Below, piece after piece: positions 17,595 through 27,876 of a DNA stretch of 64,000 bases. How positions within the stretch are numbered: position 1 is the stretch's first letter; every line of letters starts with the position of its first letter. The position numbers and the translations under genes are program-made. The stretch lies in NCBI RefSeq assembly GCF_009002475.1, contig NZ_AP019860.1, positions 5,780,501 to 5,844,500 of the forward strand, written 5' to 3'. The stretch comes from Candidatus Uabimicrobium amorphum (lineage in GTDB: Bacteria; Planctomycetota; Uabimicrobiia; Uabimicrobiales; Uabimicrobiaceae). The notes under the pieces are model-generated. The model was not told where the DNA came from and did not search any database. It saw only the letters and a list, made by a program, of their open reading frames with translations.

Positions 17595-20066
17595 CTATGC
17601 GTTGTTTATTGTCGGTATCCATTTGTCTAATACTTTTTGTAAACCGGGTAAGCGCAATGGTTTTAGAAGCTTATCGTCAATTTGTATCAAATTTTCTGTT
17701 TCGGTAAACACATCGGCGGTTAATAATATGATGATGGGACGATTTCCGCGTTCGTGGATAATTTTACTTGCCTCTAGGCCATCCATTACTGGCATGTGAA
17801 AATCAATAAATATGAGGTCGTATTTTTTCGTTACGGTTTTTTGTATCGCTTCTTCTCCATTTTCAACGATATCGATATCTTTGTGACCTAAATGCTTCAA
17901 AAACTCTATGGCAACCAGCCTATTTGTTTTACAGTCTTCTACGAGCAAAATAGACAAGGCTTTTTTTCGTGGTAGTTGCTGCGGTACCTTCTGTTCTTCA
18001 TGTGGTGCTGTTTTGTCAATTTTTAGAGGAATTGTGAAGTGGAATGTGGAGCCTTTGTTTTCAAAACTTTCTACTCTAATTTTTCCGTGCATGAAATGTA
18101 TTATTTTTTGAGATATTGTCAAACCAAGACCTGTACCCTGTTCCTCCTTTGTACTCGACAAATTGATCTGTACAAAACTGTTGAATAGATTTTCTATTTT
18201 GTCTTGAGATATACCGATGCCCGTATCTTCTACGCTAAACTTTATGTGTGCTGTATCGTTGTTGACTGAAACAGTTTCTACAGATAAAGTAATAGATCCG
18301 CATTCGGTAAATTTGATGGCATTGCTGATTAAATTGATGAGGACTTGTTTGATACGAACGCTGTCTCCAATTAAGTACTTGGGAAATTCTGGTGACACAT
18401 TACAAATAAAATTAAGATTCTTTTCCGCCATTTTTATATCGAAAATACGGACGGTTTCTTGTAAAAATTTTTCAGTGGAAAACGTTTTTAAAGACAGTTC
18501 GAATTTTCCCGATTCCAGTTTTGATAAATCTAATACATCATTAATAAGAGAGAGAAGGTGTTGACTACTGTAGTTTAACAAATTGACATAGTTTTGTTGT
18601 TTGTCGTCAAGAGATGTGTTATTCATGAGCTGTGCAATGCCCAAAATAGCATTCATTGGTGTTCTGATTTCGTGACTCATTGTCGCAAGGAAATCAGATT
18701 TGATTTGGGTCGCTTTTTTTAAGGCCTGCTCGGTTTTTTTATGTTGTTCTATCTCTTTTTTTAGCGTGGTATTCGCATCGTAGAGTTCGTGAGTTCTTAT
18801 TTTTACTTGCTTTTCGAGCTGTTGATTGAGGGTGTTTTTTAACTGTAAAGTTTCTTGCTGGGCATTTTCTTTTTCTTTGGCGATGGTGTTGACTCTATCG
18901 GCGAGACTAACGGATAAAAATACCGCGTCCCACACAATGGCAAATTGAAAAATAATTCCCGACAGGAAGCCAAAATTTGTGAGATAGTTACTAATAATGC
19001 CTAAACGTTGGCAAATTATTTGGATAACAAGAACTAACAGAGCACTCCAAGCGTACAAAAAATACCTGGCGGGTTTATAACCACTGGTTAAAGAGTGAAA
19101 ACTTGCGACGAGAATGGTAATGATATTGAGAATACCGAGGATTAAAATGACAAAAATAACGAAATGATGGTGCACAAAACTCAAAGGTATAGAAAGAAAA
19201 CCCAATATACGTAGGGTGCTGATTATTGTATGAGTAATGTTTTCTTTGGGGATATTGAGAAAGTTTATGCTAAAAGAACTTAGCGATATGATGGTCAAAC
19301 AACCGGAGATCAAAGAGCTGGAGTACACAATATTTCCAGGCACATCTGTAAAGAAAGAGAATATGAAGCCTCGTGTACACATAGTTAGTAGGGAAATACT
19401 GACAATGTAAGTGACATAGTATAAGTAACAAACATCTTTTAAAATGACAAATAGAAACAGATTATACCAAACCAGTGCGAGTATGATGCCGAGATAAAAA
19501 AATGATAACATGTATTCGTTGGTTTGATTTTTGGTAAATTCATCTTTTTCCCACAATACAACCGGGAAAAAAAACGGACCTGTGTTTTCTACTTGTAAGT
19601 AGTATGTTGTTTTTTGTGATCCCGTTAGATGGAGTGCGTGGTAAAAGTGTACTATTTCTCTTTGAGAAAGATGGAAATAACCACTGTATTGTTTATGTAT
19701 TTGACCGTTTTTTTCATGGTATAAGATGATCTTTTTAAATCTAAAAAATTTTATTTCTAGAATCCACTTTTTGTGCTGTTCGCTTTGGTTATCAATTGTG
19801 AACCTAAGCCAATATGTTGTGTCACCCATCCCCAAATTAGGTATTTTTGCAGTGCTCTGTGTGAACTTGGAAGAGTATTGTGGTGATGATACCGTCGCAA
19901 AATCTAGCTTTTGATCTTTATCATGCAAAAACTGTATTTGTTGGCCTATTAAATAGCAATTTTGTTTTTCATGTAAAACAACATCGCTTTGCGCATGCAA
20001 TCTGAATACCATGACCAAAATGAAAATGATATATTTTGTTTTTATCATCATTAAAATCTTTTGCAC
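17595..20066 (-). CDS. 7TM hybrid sensor histidine kinase with receiver domain
   Basis: The 823 residues run: signal peptide, a 7TMR-DISM extracellular beta domain (about 30-180), seven membrane helices (about 185-400), coiled coil, HisKA with the phospho-accepting histidine in SHEIRTPMNAILG (about 475), HATPase_c with N and G boxes (NLISNAIKFT, DTGIGIS, GTGLGL) and a C-terminal receiver with LVEDCK, FIDFHMPVMDG and the LLKPL lysine. It would autophosphorylate and pass phosphate to its own receiver; a phosphotransfer partner is not nearby. The frame opens at GTG 20066; ATGs at 20051 and 20048 are alternative starts. It converges with the tandem kinase. Confidence 0.93.
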   Translation of the reverse strand: MQKILMMIKTKYIIFILVMVFRLHAQSDVVLHEKQNCYLIGQQIQFLHDKDQKLDFATVSSPQYSSKFTQSTAKIPNLGMGDTTYWLRFTIDNQSEQHKKWILEIKFFRFKKIILYHEKNGQIHKQYSGYFHLSQREIVHFYHALHLTGSQKTTYYLQVENTGPFFFPVVLWEKDEFTKNQTNEYMLSFFYLGIILALVWYNLFLFVILKDVCYLYYVTYIVSISLLTMCTRGFIFSFFTDVPGNIVYSSSLISGCLTIISLSSFSINFLNIPKENITHTIISTLRILGFLSIPLSFVHHHFVIFVILILGILNIITILVASFHSLTSGYKPARYFLYAWSALLVLVIQIICQRLGIISNYLTNFGFLSGIIFQFAIVWDAVFLSVSLADRVNTIAKEKENAQQETLQLKNTLNQQLEKQVKIRTHELYDANTTLKKEIEQHKKTEQALKKATQIKSDFLATMSHEIRTPMNAILGIAQLMNNTSLDDKQQNYVNLLNYSSQHLLSLINDVLDLSKLESGKFELSLKTFSTEKFLQETVRIFDIKMAEKNLNFICNVSPEFPKYLIGDSVRIKQVLINLISNAIKFTECGSITLSVETVSVNNDTAHIKFSVEDTGIGISQDKIENLFNSFVQINLSSTKEEQGTGLGLTISQKIIHFMHGKIRVESFENKGSTFHFTIPLKIDKTAPHEEQKVPQQLPRKKALSILLVEDCKTNRLVAIEFLKHLGHKDIDIVENGEEAIQKTVTKKYDLIFIDFHMPVMDGLEASKIIHERGNRPIIILLTADVFTETENLIQIDDKLLKPLRLPGLQKVLDKWIPTINNA

Positions 20067-20170
20067 TTAAAATGAATTTACTTTTAGATATTTGACTTTA
20101 TATTTTAAGGTCGGCGCTTATTCTACTTTTTTTTCTATTTTTTACAAATTTTTAATGAAATGTATTTTTT

Positions 20171-20707
20171 TTACTGCTGTAGCATTGTGTGTATTTTGCG
20201 TGTAGTGTTGACATTTCTTATCGTTATTTTTTGATATAAATGAGATTTCGCTAGTTTTGCTCGTGCACTTTGCGAAGCATTTTTGCGATCACTGTGCCAT
20301 AAAATCGCTCCTGGAACATAGATGACCGTGTCAATATTCGCTGTTATTTCGATTTTGTCTATAATAGAAATATTGTCAATATCTTCCCATAAAAACATCA
20401 CATCACACTTCATTGTTTTGTCATTCACCCAAAACTCAGGAATTGCCTTAGAAACATTCGTAAATTCTTCTATGTTGCGAACCAGTACCGGAATTTTTAG
20501 GGCAAAATCTTCATAAATTGCTTTTTGCAAAACGGTGGCCAGTTGTGATTGTGGACGCTTGGTTTGTGAAAAGACGATATTCCCGGTATTGATGTAGGTT
20601 TGTACCGATTCCATCCCCGCTTTTTCAAATGTTTTTTTTAGCATCTTCATGTCGATTTTATTTTTTCCTCCGACATTGATGCCGCGTAAGAGCGCTACAT
20701 ACAACAT
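20171..20707 (-). CDS. DUF1697 family protein
   Basis: From the ATG at 20707, which has an AAAGGAC site before it, the protein has 178 residues and begins MLYVALLRGINVGGKN, the characteristic start of the DUF1697 family. INTGNIVFSQ (about 40-49) and the conserved C-terminal KLAKSHLYQKITIRN fit the same family. A start upstream at 20746 would add 13 residues that family members lack. Structures of this family show two ferredoxin-like domains, but no biochemical function is established. It is divergent to the first kinase-TPR gene. Confidence 0.88.
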   Translation of the reverse strand: MLYVALLRGINVGGKNKIDMKMLKKTFEKAGMESVQTYINTGNIVFSQTKRPQSQLATVLQKAIYEDFALKIPVLVRNIEEFTNVSKAIPEFWVNDKTMKCDVMFLWEDIDNISIIDKIEITANIDTVIYVPGAILWHSDRKNASQSARAKLAKSHLYQKITIRNVNTTRKIHTMLQQ

Positions 20708-20814
20708 GTTTTGTCCTTTGGTCCTTGATTTTTGTTTACTTGTCATGTCTAATATTCATTATAACATAGCTGTAGCATTATATTGCAATTTATAAAAAGA
20801 AACGGAATGACTTT

Positions 20815-23556
20815 ATGTTGCTCAACAATCGTTACTTATTACAAAAAGTTATCGGCCAAGGTGGCATGGGGAAGGTTTATCTTGCACTGGATCAGTACCA
20901 ACAGAATTATGTTGCCGTGAAAGAGTGTTTTATGCGTGAAAATGCTACACGCAGAGAAGTTCGTCGTATTAAACGCGAATATTATTTTATGAAAAAAATC
21001 CATCACCCCAACATTGTCAAAGCATTTGATTTATTTGTTGAGCATAATCGCCATTTTATTGTCATGGAGTACATTGAAGGAATTTCCCTTTCTCATTTTA
21101 TCAAGCAATATCCATATAGCCTTGAATTGGACCAACAGCTAAAAATTATACAGCAAATTTGTGAGGCGATTGTCGCACTAAATGATAATGAGATTATTCA
21201 TCGCGATTTAAAGCCGGACAATATTATACTTACCGGAGAGAATTATTCTCCAAAAATACTCGATTTAGGTATTGCGAAGTCGATAAATAAAGAACTCACT
21301 ACGCTCACTAAGAGTGATGAGGTTGTGGGAACGGCGGCGTATATGAGTCCGGAACAAGTTCACGGTAAAGTGTCCCAAAATAGCGATGTATTTAGTCTGG
21401 CGATTATTTTTTATCAATTTTTGGCGTGGCAAGAACACTCACCGTTTTATGCGGGCAGCCAAGTCGCTACGATTACGCGTATTATCGAACAGCAACTTCC
21501 ACCACTTGTAGAAATTTCCTCTAGTGGAGACCCTCGTATGAAACACATGTCGCGCATTTTAGAACACGCTCTACAAAAAAATAGTGCTCTGCGTCTAAAG
21601 TCGGCACGTAGGATGTTGCGCAGTGTACGTGTGGGAAAAAGTTCGCTGTGGAGCTATGTTTTACGACCGAAAGTTATCAAGTCGTTGCTCATTGTGGCTC
21701 TGTGTATGTTGTTGTCTCTGCCATTTACACTTCAAACTACTAACGACATAAAAGATACAAGCGATGAAATCACCGTGGCAATGTCGCAAATTGTGCGTTT
21801 TCTCGGAACGAAACAACATCAAGAGGTCATTGTCCATGCCAACAAAATTTTACGCGTGGATCCCAAGTTCGTAAAGGCGTATATCCATCGCGGGTTTGCC
21901 TATGCACAGATGGGGCAATACGACATCGCAAAGCAAGATTTTGTTCGCGCTATGGAACTCGATCCACAAAACCCTAGTGCGTACTCAAATAGAGCGGCCA
22001 TTTATGCAGAACGCAATCAATATGATTTGGCCAAAAAAGATTTTGACTACGCTCTCAAACTCGATTCCAAATATCTACAGGCTTACATGAGTCGTGGTCA
22101 ACTAAACTTCAGAGCCGGGCACTTTGAATTGGCAATGAAAGACTATGTAAAAGCCCTGTCTCTAAATCGCAAAAATGAGAGGATTTACTTACTCATCGCA
22201 AATGTTTTTGCTCAGCAAAAACAATATCTTCGCGCACTCGAAGAATATGACAAAGCTTTAGCGATTAATCCCAGGTTCTCTGTCGCATATCGCAATAAAG
22301 CAGGCGTTTATCATTTATTGGAACTATACAGTAAAGCGGATTTACACTATCAAAAAGCGATTGACTTCTCCGACGATTTGGCCGCGGAATATGTATACAG
22401 AGCCATTTCGTATAAAAGGCGCAAAAAATACGATTTAGCCGTGAAAGATTTTTCACGCGCCATTTCTTTGAAAAAACACGATCCTAAATTGTATATGCGC
22501 CGCGGAGACTTTTACAAACTTATCGGTAAGTACGGCCTGGCAGCCAATGACTATAGCACCGCAATAAAATTAAATCCCAAAGAACTCGATTATTACGGGC
22601 TTCGCGCTGATGTTTATCGCATGGATCGAAAATATTCTCTGGCGGAACAAGATTTCAAATTTTTGATAGTGGAACGTTATAACCTATCTAAGTCTTATGG
22701 AAATATGGGACTGCTATATATGGATTGGAAGAAGTATAGGTTAGCAGAAGAATATTATCGTAAATCCATCGCGTTCGACCCGAAAAATAAACAAAGTTAT
22801 TTTAATCGCGGACTGATGTACGATGATTTAAAGCAATATGATCTTGCGATTGCTGACTTTAGTGCACTTTTAAAATTAGATTCACAAGATGGCATGGCAT
22901 ACTTTAGACGTGGCAGGGTATATGCGAAACAAATGCGACATTCTCTAGCGAGAGAAGACTTTGATAAAGCACTTTCCTTGGGTTTTGAAAGTTCCAATCT
23001 TTACTCCAATCGCGGATATATATATCTAGTTGAGGGAAATGATCAACGTGCAAAACAATGTTTTGACAAAGCAATCGAACTAAACAAAAACAACTTCTTC
23101 GCTTTGGGAAACCGCGCAGCTCTTTATTCGCGATTGCGGCGTTACAAACTTGCTGAGAAGGATTTTTTTGCTCTACTAAAGTTAAAGCCGCGCAATACAA
23201 AGGCATATAACAATTTGGCCATTATGTACGCGGACCAGAAAAAATTTGATTTGGCGAGAAAATATTTTAACAAAGCTGTCGAATTTGGGCCCAAAGATGC
23301 GGAAGCATACGCCAATAGAGCCTATTTCTTTCTCACGCAGAAAAAATACATACTTGCGGAAAAAGATTTTAAAAGAGCAATACAATTCGCTCCGGGTAAT
23401 GCTCTTTTGTACGCAAATATGGCGACGATGTACTATGAACAAAAAAAATACACTGCGGCCCTGAGGTGTTTGGAAAAGTCTCTAGAATGCGGAGGAGATA
23501 AAGAATCGTTGCAAAACAATATTGAAACGGTAAAAGAATTGATCAATAAGAAGTGA
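20815..23556 (+). CDS. Ser/Thr protein kinase with membrane helix and TPR array
   Basis: 913 residues. The kinase domain (about 7-270) has GQGGMGKVYL, VAVKE, HRDLKPDNIIL, DLG in place of DFG and AAYMSPEQ, and looks active. One membrane segment follows at about 290-307. The rest (about 330-910) is a continuous run of about 17 tetratricopeptide repeats in the form YxNRGxxYxxxxxYDLAxxDFxxAxxLxP. The TPR superhelix would lie outside the cytoplasmic membrane and act as the sensing or docking part. The next gene is a close paralog in the same order and orientation, 57 bases further on. Confidence 0.93.
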   Translation: MLLNNRYLLQKVIGQGGMGKVYLALDQYQQNYVAVKECFMRENATRREVRRIKREYYFMKKIHHPNIVKAFDLFVEHNRHFIVMEYIEGISLSHFIKQYPYSLELDQQLKIIQQICEAIVALNDNEIIHRDLKPDNIILTGENYSPKILDLGIAKSINKELTTLTKSDEVVGTAAYMSPEQVHGKVSQNSDVFSLAIIFYQFLAWQEHSPFYAGSQVATITRIIEQQLPPLVEISSSGDPRMKHMSRILEHALQKNSALRLKSARRMLRSVRVGKSSLWSYVLRPKVIKSLLIVALCMLLSLPFTLQTTNDIKDTSDEITVAMSQIVRFLGTKQHQEVIVHANKILRVDPKFVKAYIHRGFAYAQMGQYDIAKQDFVRAMELDPQNPSAYSNRAAIYAERNQYDLAKKDFDYALKLDSKYLQAYMSRGQLNFRAGHFELAMKDYVKALSLNRKNERIYLLIANVFAQQKQYLRALEEYDKALAINPRFSVAYRNKAGVYHLLELYSKADLHYQKAIDFSDDLAAEYVYRAISYKRRKKYDLAVKDFSRAISLKKHDPKLYMRRGDFYKLIGKYGLAANDYSTAIKLNPKELDYYGLRADVYRMDRKYSLAEQDFKFLIVERYNLSKSYGNMGLLYMDWKKYRLAEEYYRKSIAFDPKNKQSYFNRGLMYDDLKQYDLAIADFSALLKLDSQDGMAYFRRGRVYAKQMRHSLAREDFDKALSLGFESSNLYSNRGYIYLVEGNDQRAKQCFDKAIELNKNNFFALGNRAALYSRLRRYKLAEKDFFALLKLKPRNTKAYNNLAIMYADQKKFDLARKYFNKAVEFGPKDAEAYANRAYFFLTQKKYILAEKDFKRAIQFAPGNALLYANMATMYYEQKKYTAALRCLEKSLECGGDKESLQNNIETVKELINKK

Positions 23557-23613
23557 GATGTGGGCAATGGAATTGAATTACAGGGATAAGGTAAACAACA
23601 CAAGGGAAGTTTG

Positions 23614-26358
23614 ATGCAGCTCAACAATCGTTACTTATTACAAAAAGTTCTCGGCCAAGGTGGGATGGGAAAGGTTTATCTCGCTTTCGATGAGCACCAA
23701 AGAAATTACGTTGCCATAAAAGAGTGCCTTATCGGAGAAAACGATACACGTAAGAAAATTCGTCGTATCAAACGCGAATATTATTTTATGAAAAAAATCC
23801 ATCATACAAATATCGTTAAAGCGCTTGATCTATTTGTCGCGCACGGCCGTTATTTTATTGTTATGGAGTACATTGAGGGAATTACCCTTGCACATTTTAT
23901 CAAACATCATGCCCATAGTATCGATTTAGACCAACAATTGCGAATTATTCAGCAAATTTGCGATGCGGTTGTGGTTTTGAATGGCCATGAAATTATTCAT
24001 CGCGATTTAAAACCACAAAATATTATTCTTGCCGGAAACTATTATTGTCCAAAAATACTTGACTTAGGTATTGCGAAGTCAATAAACAAAGAGTTGACGA
24101 CTTTGACACAAAGCGGTGAAGTAGTAGGGACAGCATCTTATATGAGCCCTGAGCAAATTCATGGTAAAATTACCAAAAATAGCGATGTGTTTAGCATGGC
24201 AATTATTTTTTATCAATTTTTAACGTGGCAAGAAAACTCACCATTTTACGCGGGCATGCAAATATCCACGATTACACGTATTCTCGAAGAACATTTACCA
24301 CCACTTCATGAAGTTTGCCCTATTCGTGATCCACGCATTCGAAAATTATCACGTATTTTACAGCACGCGTTGCAGAAAAATAGTACTCTGCGTTTAAGGT
24401 CGGCGCGTGCGATGTCGCGCAACATAAAAATGGAAAAAAGCGCATTGTTGAGCTATGTTTTACAATCGCGAATTGTGAAGCCACTATTCGTTGTTTTGGT
24501 GTTGTGTATGTTGTCCTTACCCTTCATTTGGCAAATGGCAGCGCACCAAAAAAAAGACGCAGATGACGGCATTACATACTCGATGTCACAAATCATTCGT
24601 TTTATGGGAAGCAAGGAATATGACAAAGTCGTCGTTCACGCAAATAATATTTTGCGTATAGATCCCCATTTTGAAAAAGCATACATTCACCGTGGATTTG
24701 CCTACACTCACATGCGAAAGTACAAAATGGCGCAACGCGACTTCATACGCGCTATCGAACTAGATCCTCAAAATGCCGAAGGGTATGGAAATAGGGGTTT
24801 TATCTATGCAAAGTTTCGGCAATATGACTTGGCCAAAAAAGACTACGATTACGCTCTTAAGCTAGAACCTAATTATTTACTCGTTTATGTAAATCGTGGT
24901 CATTTGTATTTGGAGACAGAACGCTTCAGCTTAGCGATGCAGGATTACCTAAAAGCTCTGTCTTTAAATCCAAAGGATGCGACGGCGTATGTACACATAG
25001 GTAATGTTTTTGCCAAACAAAAGCAGTATCTTCGTGCAATTGAGGAGTATGAAAAAGCTTTGGCCATCGATGGTAAGCTTGCTCTTGCATATAACAATAT
25101 CGCCAATGTATATCATTTTTTAGAGTTGTACCAAAAAGCGGAAATTTACTATAAAAAAGCCATTGATTTTTCACGTAATCCGGCAGAAGAGTATCTGGAT
25201 CGAGGTATTTCGCGGGGCGAACGCAAAGAATACAAATTAGCACTTGAGGATTTTGCGCGGGCGATTTCACTACAGAAAAACAATGCCGAATTTTATATTT
25301 GTCGCGGTGAATTTTTCATAAAGATGCGCAAGTACGATTTGGCAGTGAAAGATTTCACGACGGCGATAAAAATAAAGCCGCAAAATATAGAATACTACGT
25401 GTTTCGCGCGGAGGCTTATCGCCGACACAAAAAATATTCTTTGGCCGAGAAAGATTTTCAATTCGTTCTACATAAAGGCTATCAGCCATCTGAAGCGCAT
25501 GGGAATATGGGACTTATGTATATGGATTGGAATAAATATAAATTAGCACGGTATCATTTTAGCAAAGGAATTGAACTCAATCCGCGAAACGCAAGAAATT
25601 ATTTTAATCGTGGTCTATTGTACGATAAGGCCAAAAAATATCGTCTTGCGATTGCTGATTTTAGTACCGTTCTCAAATTATCTCCCAAAGACGCGCGAAC
25701 GTACTATCGACGCGGGCAGGTTTATCATCGGAACCAACGCAATGATTTAGCAAAAAAAGACTTCGATGCAGCTATTTCCTTGGGTTTTAGGGATTCCTTT
25801 CTTTATTCGCGTTATGGATTTATATACCTTTCCGAGAGAAATTACAAACGCGCACAGCAATGTCTCGACACCGCAATTGCTCTAGACAATGGCAATTTTT
25901 ATGCCTACAGTAACCGCGCCAGTATGTATTCAGACCTGCAACGTTATGAACTCGCGGAAAAGGATTTTCGCGTGGTACTCGAATTGCGACCTCATAATGT
26001 TCGGGCGTATTGGGGCTTAGCTGTTTTGTATACTCACCAAAAGAAGCTTGGTTTAGCCGAAGAGTATTTCAATAAAGCCGTAAAGTTTGGACCAAAAAAT
26101 GTGGAAGCGTATGGAAATAGAGCCTATTTTTTTGTTACACAAGAAAAGTATTCTCTAGCAATAAAAGACTTCGACAAAGCAATGCAACTCTCGCCGCAAA
26201 ATCCATTTTTATACGCCAATAAAGCGGCTATGTATTATCAACAGAAAAAATATGCTGCTGCCGTTCGCTGTTGGCAAAAGTCCATGGCATACGGTGGAGA
26301 TAAGAAAGCGTTACAGAAAAGCATTGATAATGTGAAAAAGTTGATCAATAAAGAATAA
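23614..26358 (+). CDS. Ser/Thr protein kinase with membrane helix and TPR array, paralog of the preceding gene
   Basis: 914 residues with the same layout as its upstream neighbour: kinase (GQGGMGKVYL, VAIKE, HRDLKPQNIIL, DLG, ASYMSPEQ), membrane helix at about 292-309 and about 17 TPRs. Residue identity to the neighbour is high through the kinase and stays visible in the TPRs, so it is a tandem gene duplication in which the repeat half has diverged more. The ATG at 23614 is six bases after AAGGGA and is preferred to the TTG at 23611. It ends 3 bases from the convergent PIG-L gene. Confidence 0.93.
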   Translation: MQLNNRYLLQKVLGQGGMGKVYLAFDEHQRNYVAIKECLIGENDTRKKIRRIKREYYFMKKIHHTNIVKALDLFVAHGRYFIVMEYIEGITLAHFIKHHAHSIDLDQQLRIIQQICDAVVVLNGHEIIHRDLKPQNIILAGNYYCPKILDLGIAKSINKELTTLTQSGEVVGTASYMSPEQIHGKITKNSDVFSMAIIFYQFLTWQENSPFYAGMQISTITRILEEHLPPLHEVCPIRDPRIRKLSRILQHALQKNSTLRLRSARAMSRNIKMEKSALLSYVLQSRIVKPLFVVLVLCMLSLPFIWQMAAHQKKDADDGITYSMSQIIRFMGSKEYDKVVVHANNILRIDPHFEKAYIHRGFAYTHMRKYKMAQRDFIRAIELDPQNAEGYGNRGFIYAKFRQYDLAKKDYDYALKLEPNYLLVYVNRGHLYLETERFSLAMQDYLKALSLNPKDATAYVHIGNVFAKQKQYLRAIEEYEKALAIDGKLALAYNNIANVYHFLELYQKAEIYYKKAIDFSRNPAEEYLDRGISRGERKEYKLALEDFARAISLQKNNAEFYICRGEFFIKMRKYDLAVKDFTTAIKIKPQNIEYYVFRAEAYRRHKKYSLAEKDFQFVLHKGYQPSEAHGNMGLMYMDWNKYKLARYHFSKGIELNPRNARNYFNRGLLYDKAKKYRLAIADFSTVLKLSPKDARTYYRRGQVYHRNQRNDLAKKDFDAAISLGFRDSFLYSRYGFIYLSERNYKRAQQCLDTAIALDNGNFYAYSNRASMYSDLQRYELAEKDFRVVLELRPHNVRAYWGLAVLYTHQKKLGLAEEYFNKAVKFGPKNVEAYGNRAYFFVTQEKYSLAIKDFDKAMQLSPQNPFLYANKAAMYYQQKKYAAAVRCWQKSMAYGGDKKALQKSIDNVKKLINKE

Positions 26359-26361
26359 TAT

Positions 26362-27201
26362 TTAGAATAGTCTCCAACGACGTTCGGCATATTTCTCCTT
26401 ATTATACCGTAAAGCAACATTTTGACATTCTGCGGCAAATTGTTGTTCATTGCCAATGAAAAATTTAACTTGCGACGCGTACGCCGAAACAATATTCCAA
26501 ATTTGCGGCAAGTTATGGTTCGTTATATATTGCACTTCACGGACTTCTTTATGATTAGATAAAGCCGAAATCTCTTCCACATGTTGACGACAACGCGCCA
26601 GTTTTTTTTCGTTATTCCTGTGAGACATGTAACGTACTTTTGATAGGCTTTCTAAATACATTCCATAATCTACGTCTACCGAGTATCCAAGCTCCACAAG
26701 ACGTACCTCGGTAGAGTACACGGGAAAAGAATACGGACGATCTTCATAAAACCAAATTTCCAACTCGGGGTAGTTGGAATGTAATTTACAAACCGCTTCG
26801 TAGCAAATTCGATGGTCGACGTGTCTCCCTACGCCCAAAGGAGCAATGAGCTTTTTGGCTTGCGTTTGCTCCACTATTTTTTGTAAATATTCGTAAACAG
26901 AGGTAATTAAATGCGGCTCCATTTCCCCCCAAATTAAGCCAAAGTAGCGCGCGTTTTTTGTATTGCGCAGATCATTGAATCCCGCAAACAAAAAATCGTA
27001 GTTTCCGCGCACAGCAGCAACGCTTTCCTCTTGTTGTCGTTTGACAAAAGCCTGTTTTTTATTCTCCGGTTCCGCATCACTAAAAATGGTAATAGATAGC
27101 GGTTTTTGTTCCTCCAATAACAAAGAACCAGCACATGAGAATGCCACATCGTCGAGATGCGGAGAGATATAAACGGTATGGTAGTTCGATAGTTCTGACA
27201 T
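26362..27201 (-). CDS. PIG-L/LmbE family deacetylase
   Basis: The 279 residues carry the PIG-L zinc motif in the form SPHLDDVAFSCAG (about 13-25) and the second ligand motif GRHVDHRICYE (about 123-133). The family removes acetyl groups from N-acetylglucosamine-type substrates, including in mycothiol, bacillithiol or lipopolysaccharide pathways. No signal peptide is present, so it is cytoplasmic. The exact substrate cannot be read from sequence, and no pathway partner lies beside it. It converges with the second kinase-TPR gene. Confidence 0.88.
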   Translation of the reverse strand: MSELSNYHTVYISPHLDDVAFSCAGSLLLEEQKPLSITIFSDAEPENKKQAFVKRQQEESVAAVRGNYDFLFAGFNDLRNTKNARYFGLIWGEMEPHLITSVYEYLQKIVEQTQAKKLIAPLGVGRHVDHRICYEAVCKLHSNYPELEIWFYEDRPYSFPVYSTEVRLVELGYSVDVDYGMYLESLSKVRYMSHRNNEKKLARCRQHVEEISALSNHKEVREVQYITNHNLPQIWNIVSAYASQVKFFIGNEQQFAAECQNVALRYNKEKYAERRWRLF

Positions 27202-27348
27202 TGTTTTTCTTTCTTGCGTTTGGATGTGTTGGTGTGAGATGTCCTACGCCGGCTAGTCACCGGTCCCATATCAAAAATTTTATCATTTTTTGAACCAATA
27301 GCCATTGCAAAACGACTTAGTTGCAAAAGAACGTTTAAGGATATACAA

Positions 27349-27876
27349 ATGAAACACAAAGTGTATTTAGAATACTTGGTTCTTAGCAGCCAAAAAGGGG
27401 ATAGCGACGCACTCGAAAAACTGATTGACCATTGGCAGCCACGTTTATTAAAGCACGCATGGTATTTAACTGGCGATGGTGAGGTTGCGAAAGATATGGT
27501 TCAAGAGGCATGGATGGCAGCAATGAAAAGTTTTCGCAATTTACAAGATCCGTCGCGATTTCGTTCATGGATATACAAGATCGTCACTCATAAATGCGCG
27601 GACTGGGTGCGACGTTGTCAAAGGCAACAAAAATGCTACAGCGAAATTCCCAAAGTACCGCAAAGTGAAGAAGTGCAAAACAACGATGCATTTTACATCG
27701 CTTTAAACTCTTTGTCTAAACAGCACAAAACCGTTTTATCTCTGTACTATTTAGAAGAAATGAGTGTTGCTGAAGTCGCGGAGATTTTGAGCATTTCCAC
27801 AGGTACTGTAAAGTCGCGTTTATACCATGCACGAGAAAAACTCAAACTCAAATTGGAAGGATCACAAAATGGATAA
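27349..27876 (+). CDS. ECF-type RNA polymerase sigma factor
   Basis: The 175 residues have region 2 (about 20-75, LTGDGEVAKDMVQEAWMAAMKSF) and region 4 (about 120-170, LYYLEEMSVAEVAEILSIS followed by GTVKSRLYHAREKL). An AAGGA site precedes the ATG. The following membrane-protein gene overlaps its end by 8 bases, so the two are translated together. Region 4 and overall layout resemble SigW/RpoE-type ECF factors. The regulon is unknown. Confidence 0.92.
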   Translation: MKHKVYLEYLVLSSQKGDSDALEKLIDHWQPRLLKHAWYLTGDGEVAKDMVQEAWMAAMKSFRNLQDPSRFRSWIYKIVTHKCADWVRRCQRQQKCYSEIPKVPQSEEVQNNDAFYIALNSLSKQHKTVLSLYYLEEMSVAEVAEILSISTGTVKSRLYHAREKLKLKLEGSQNG

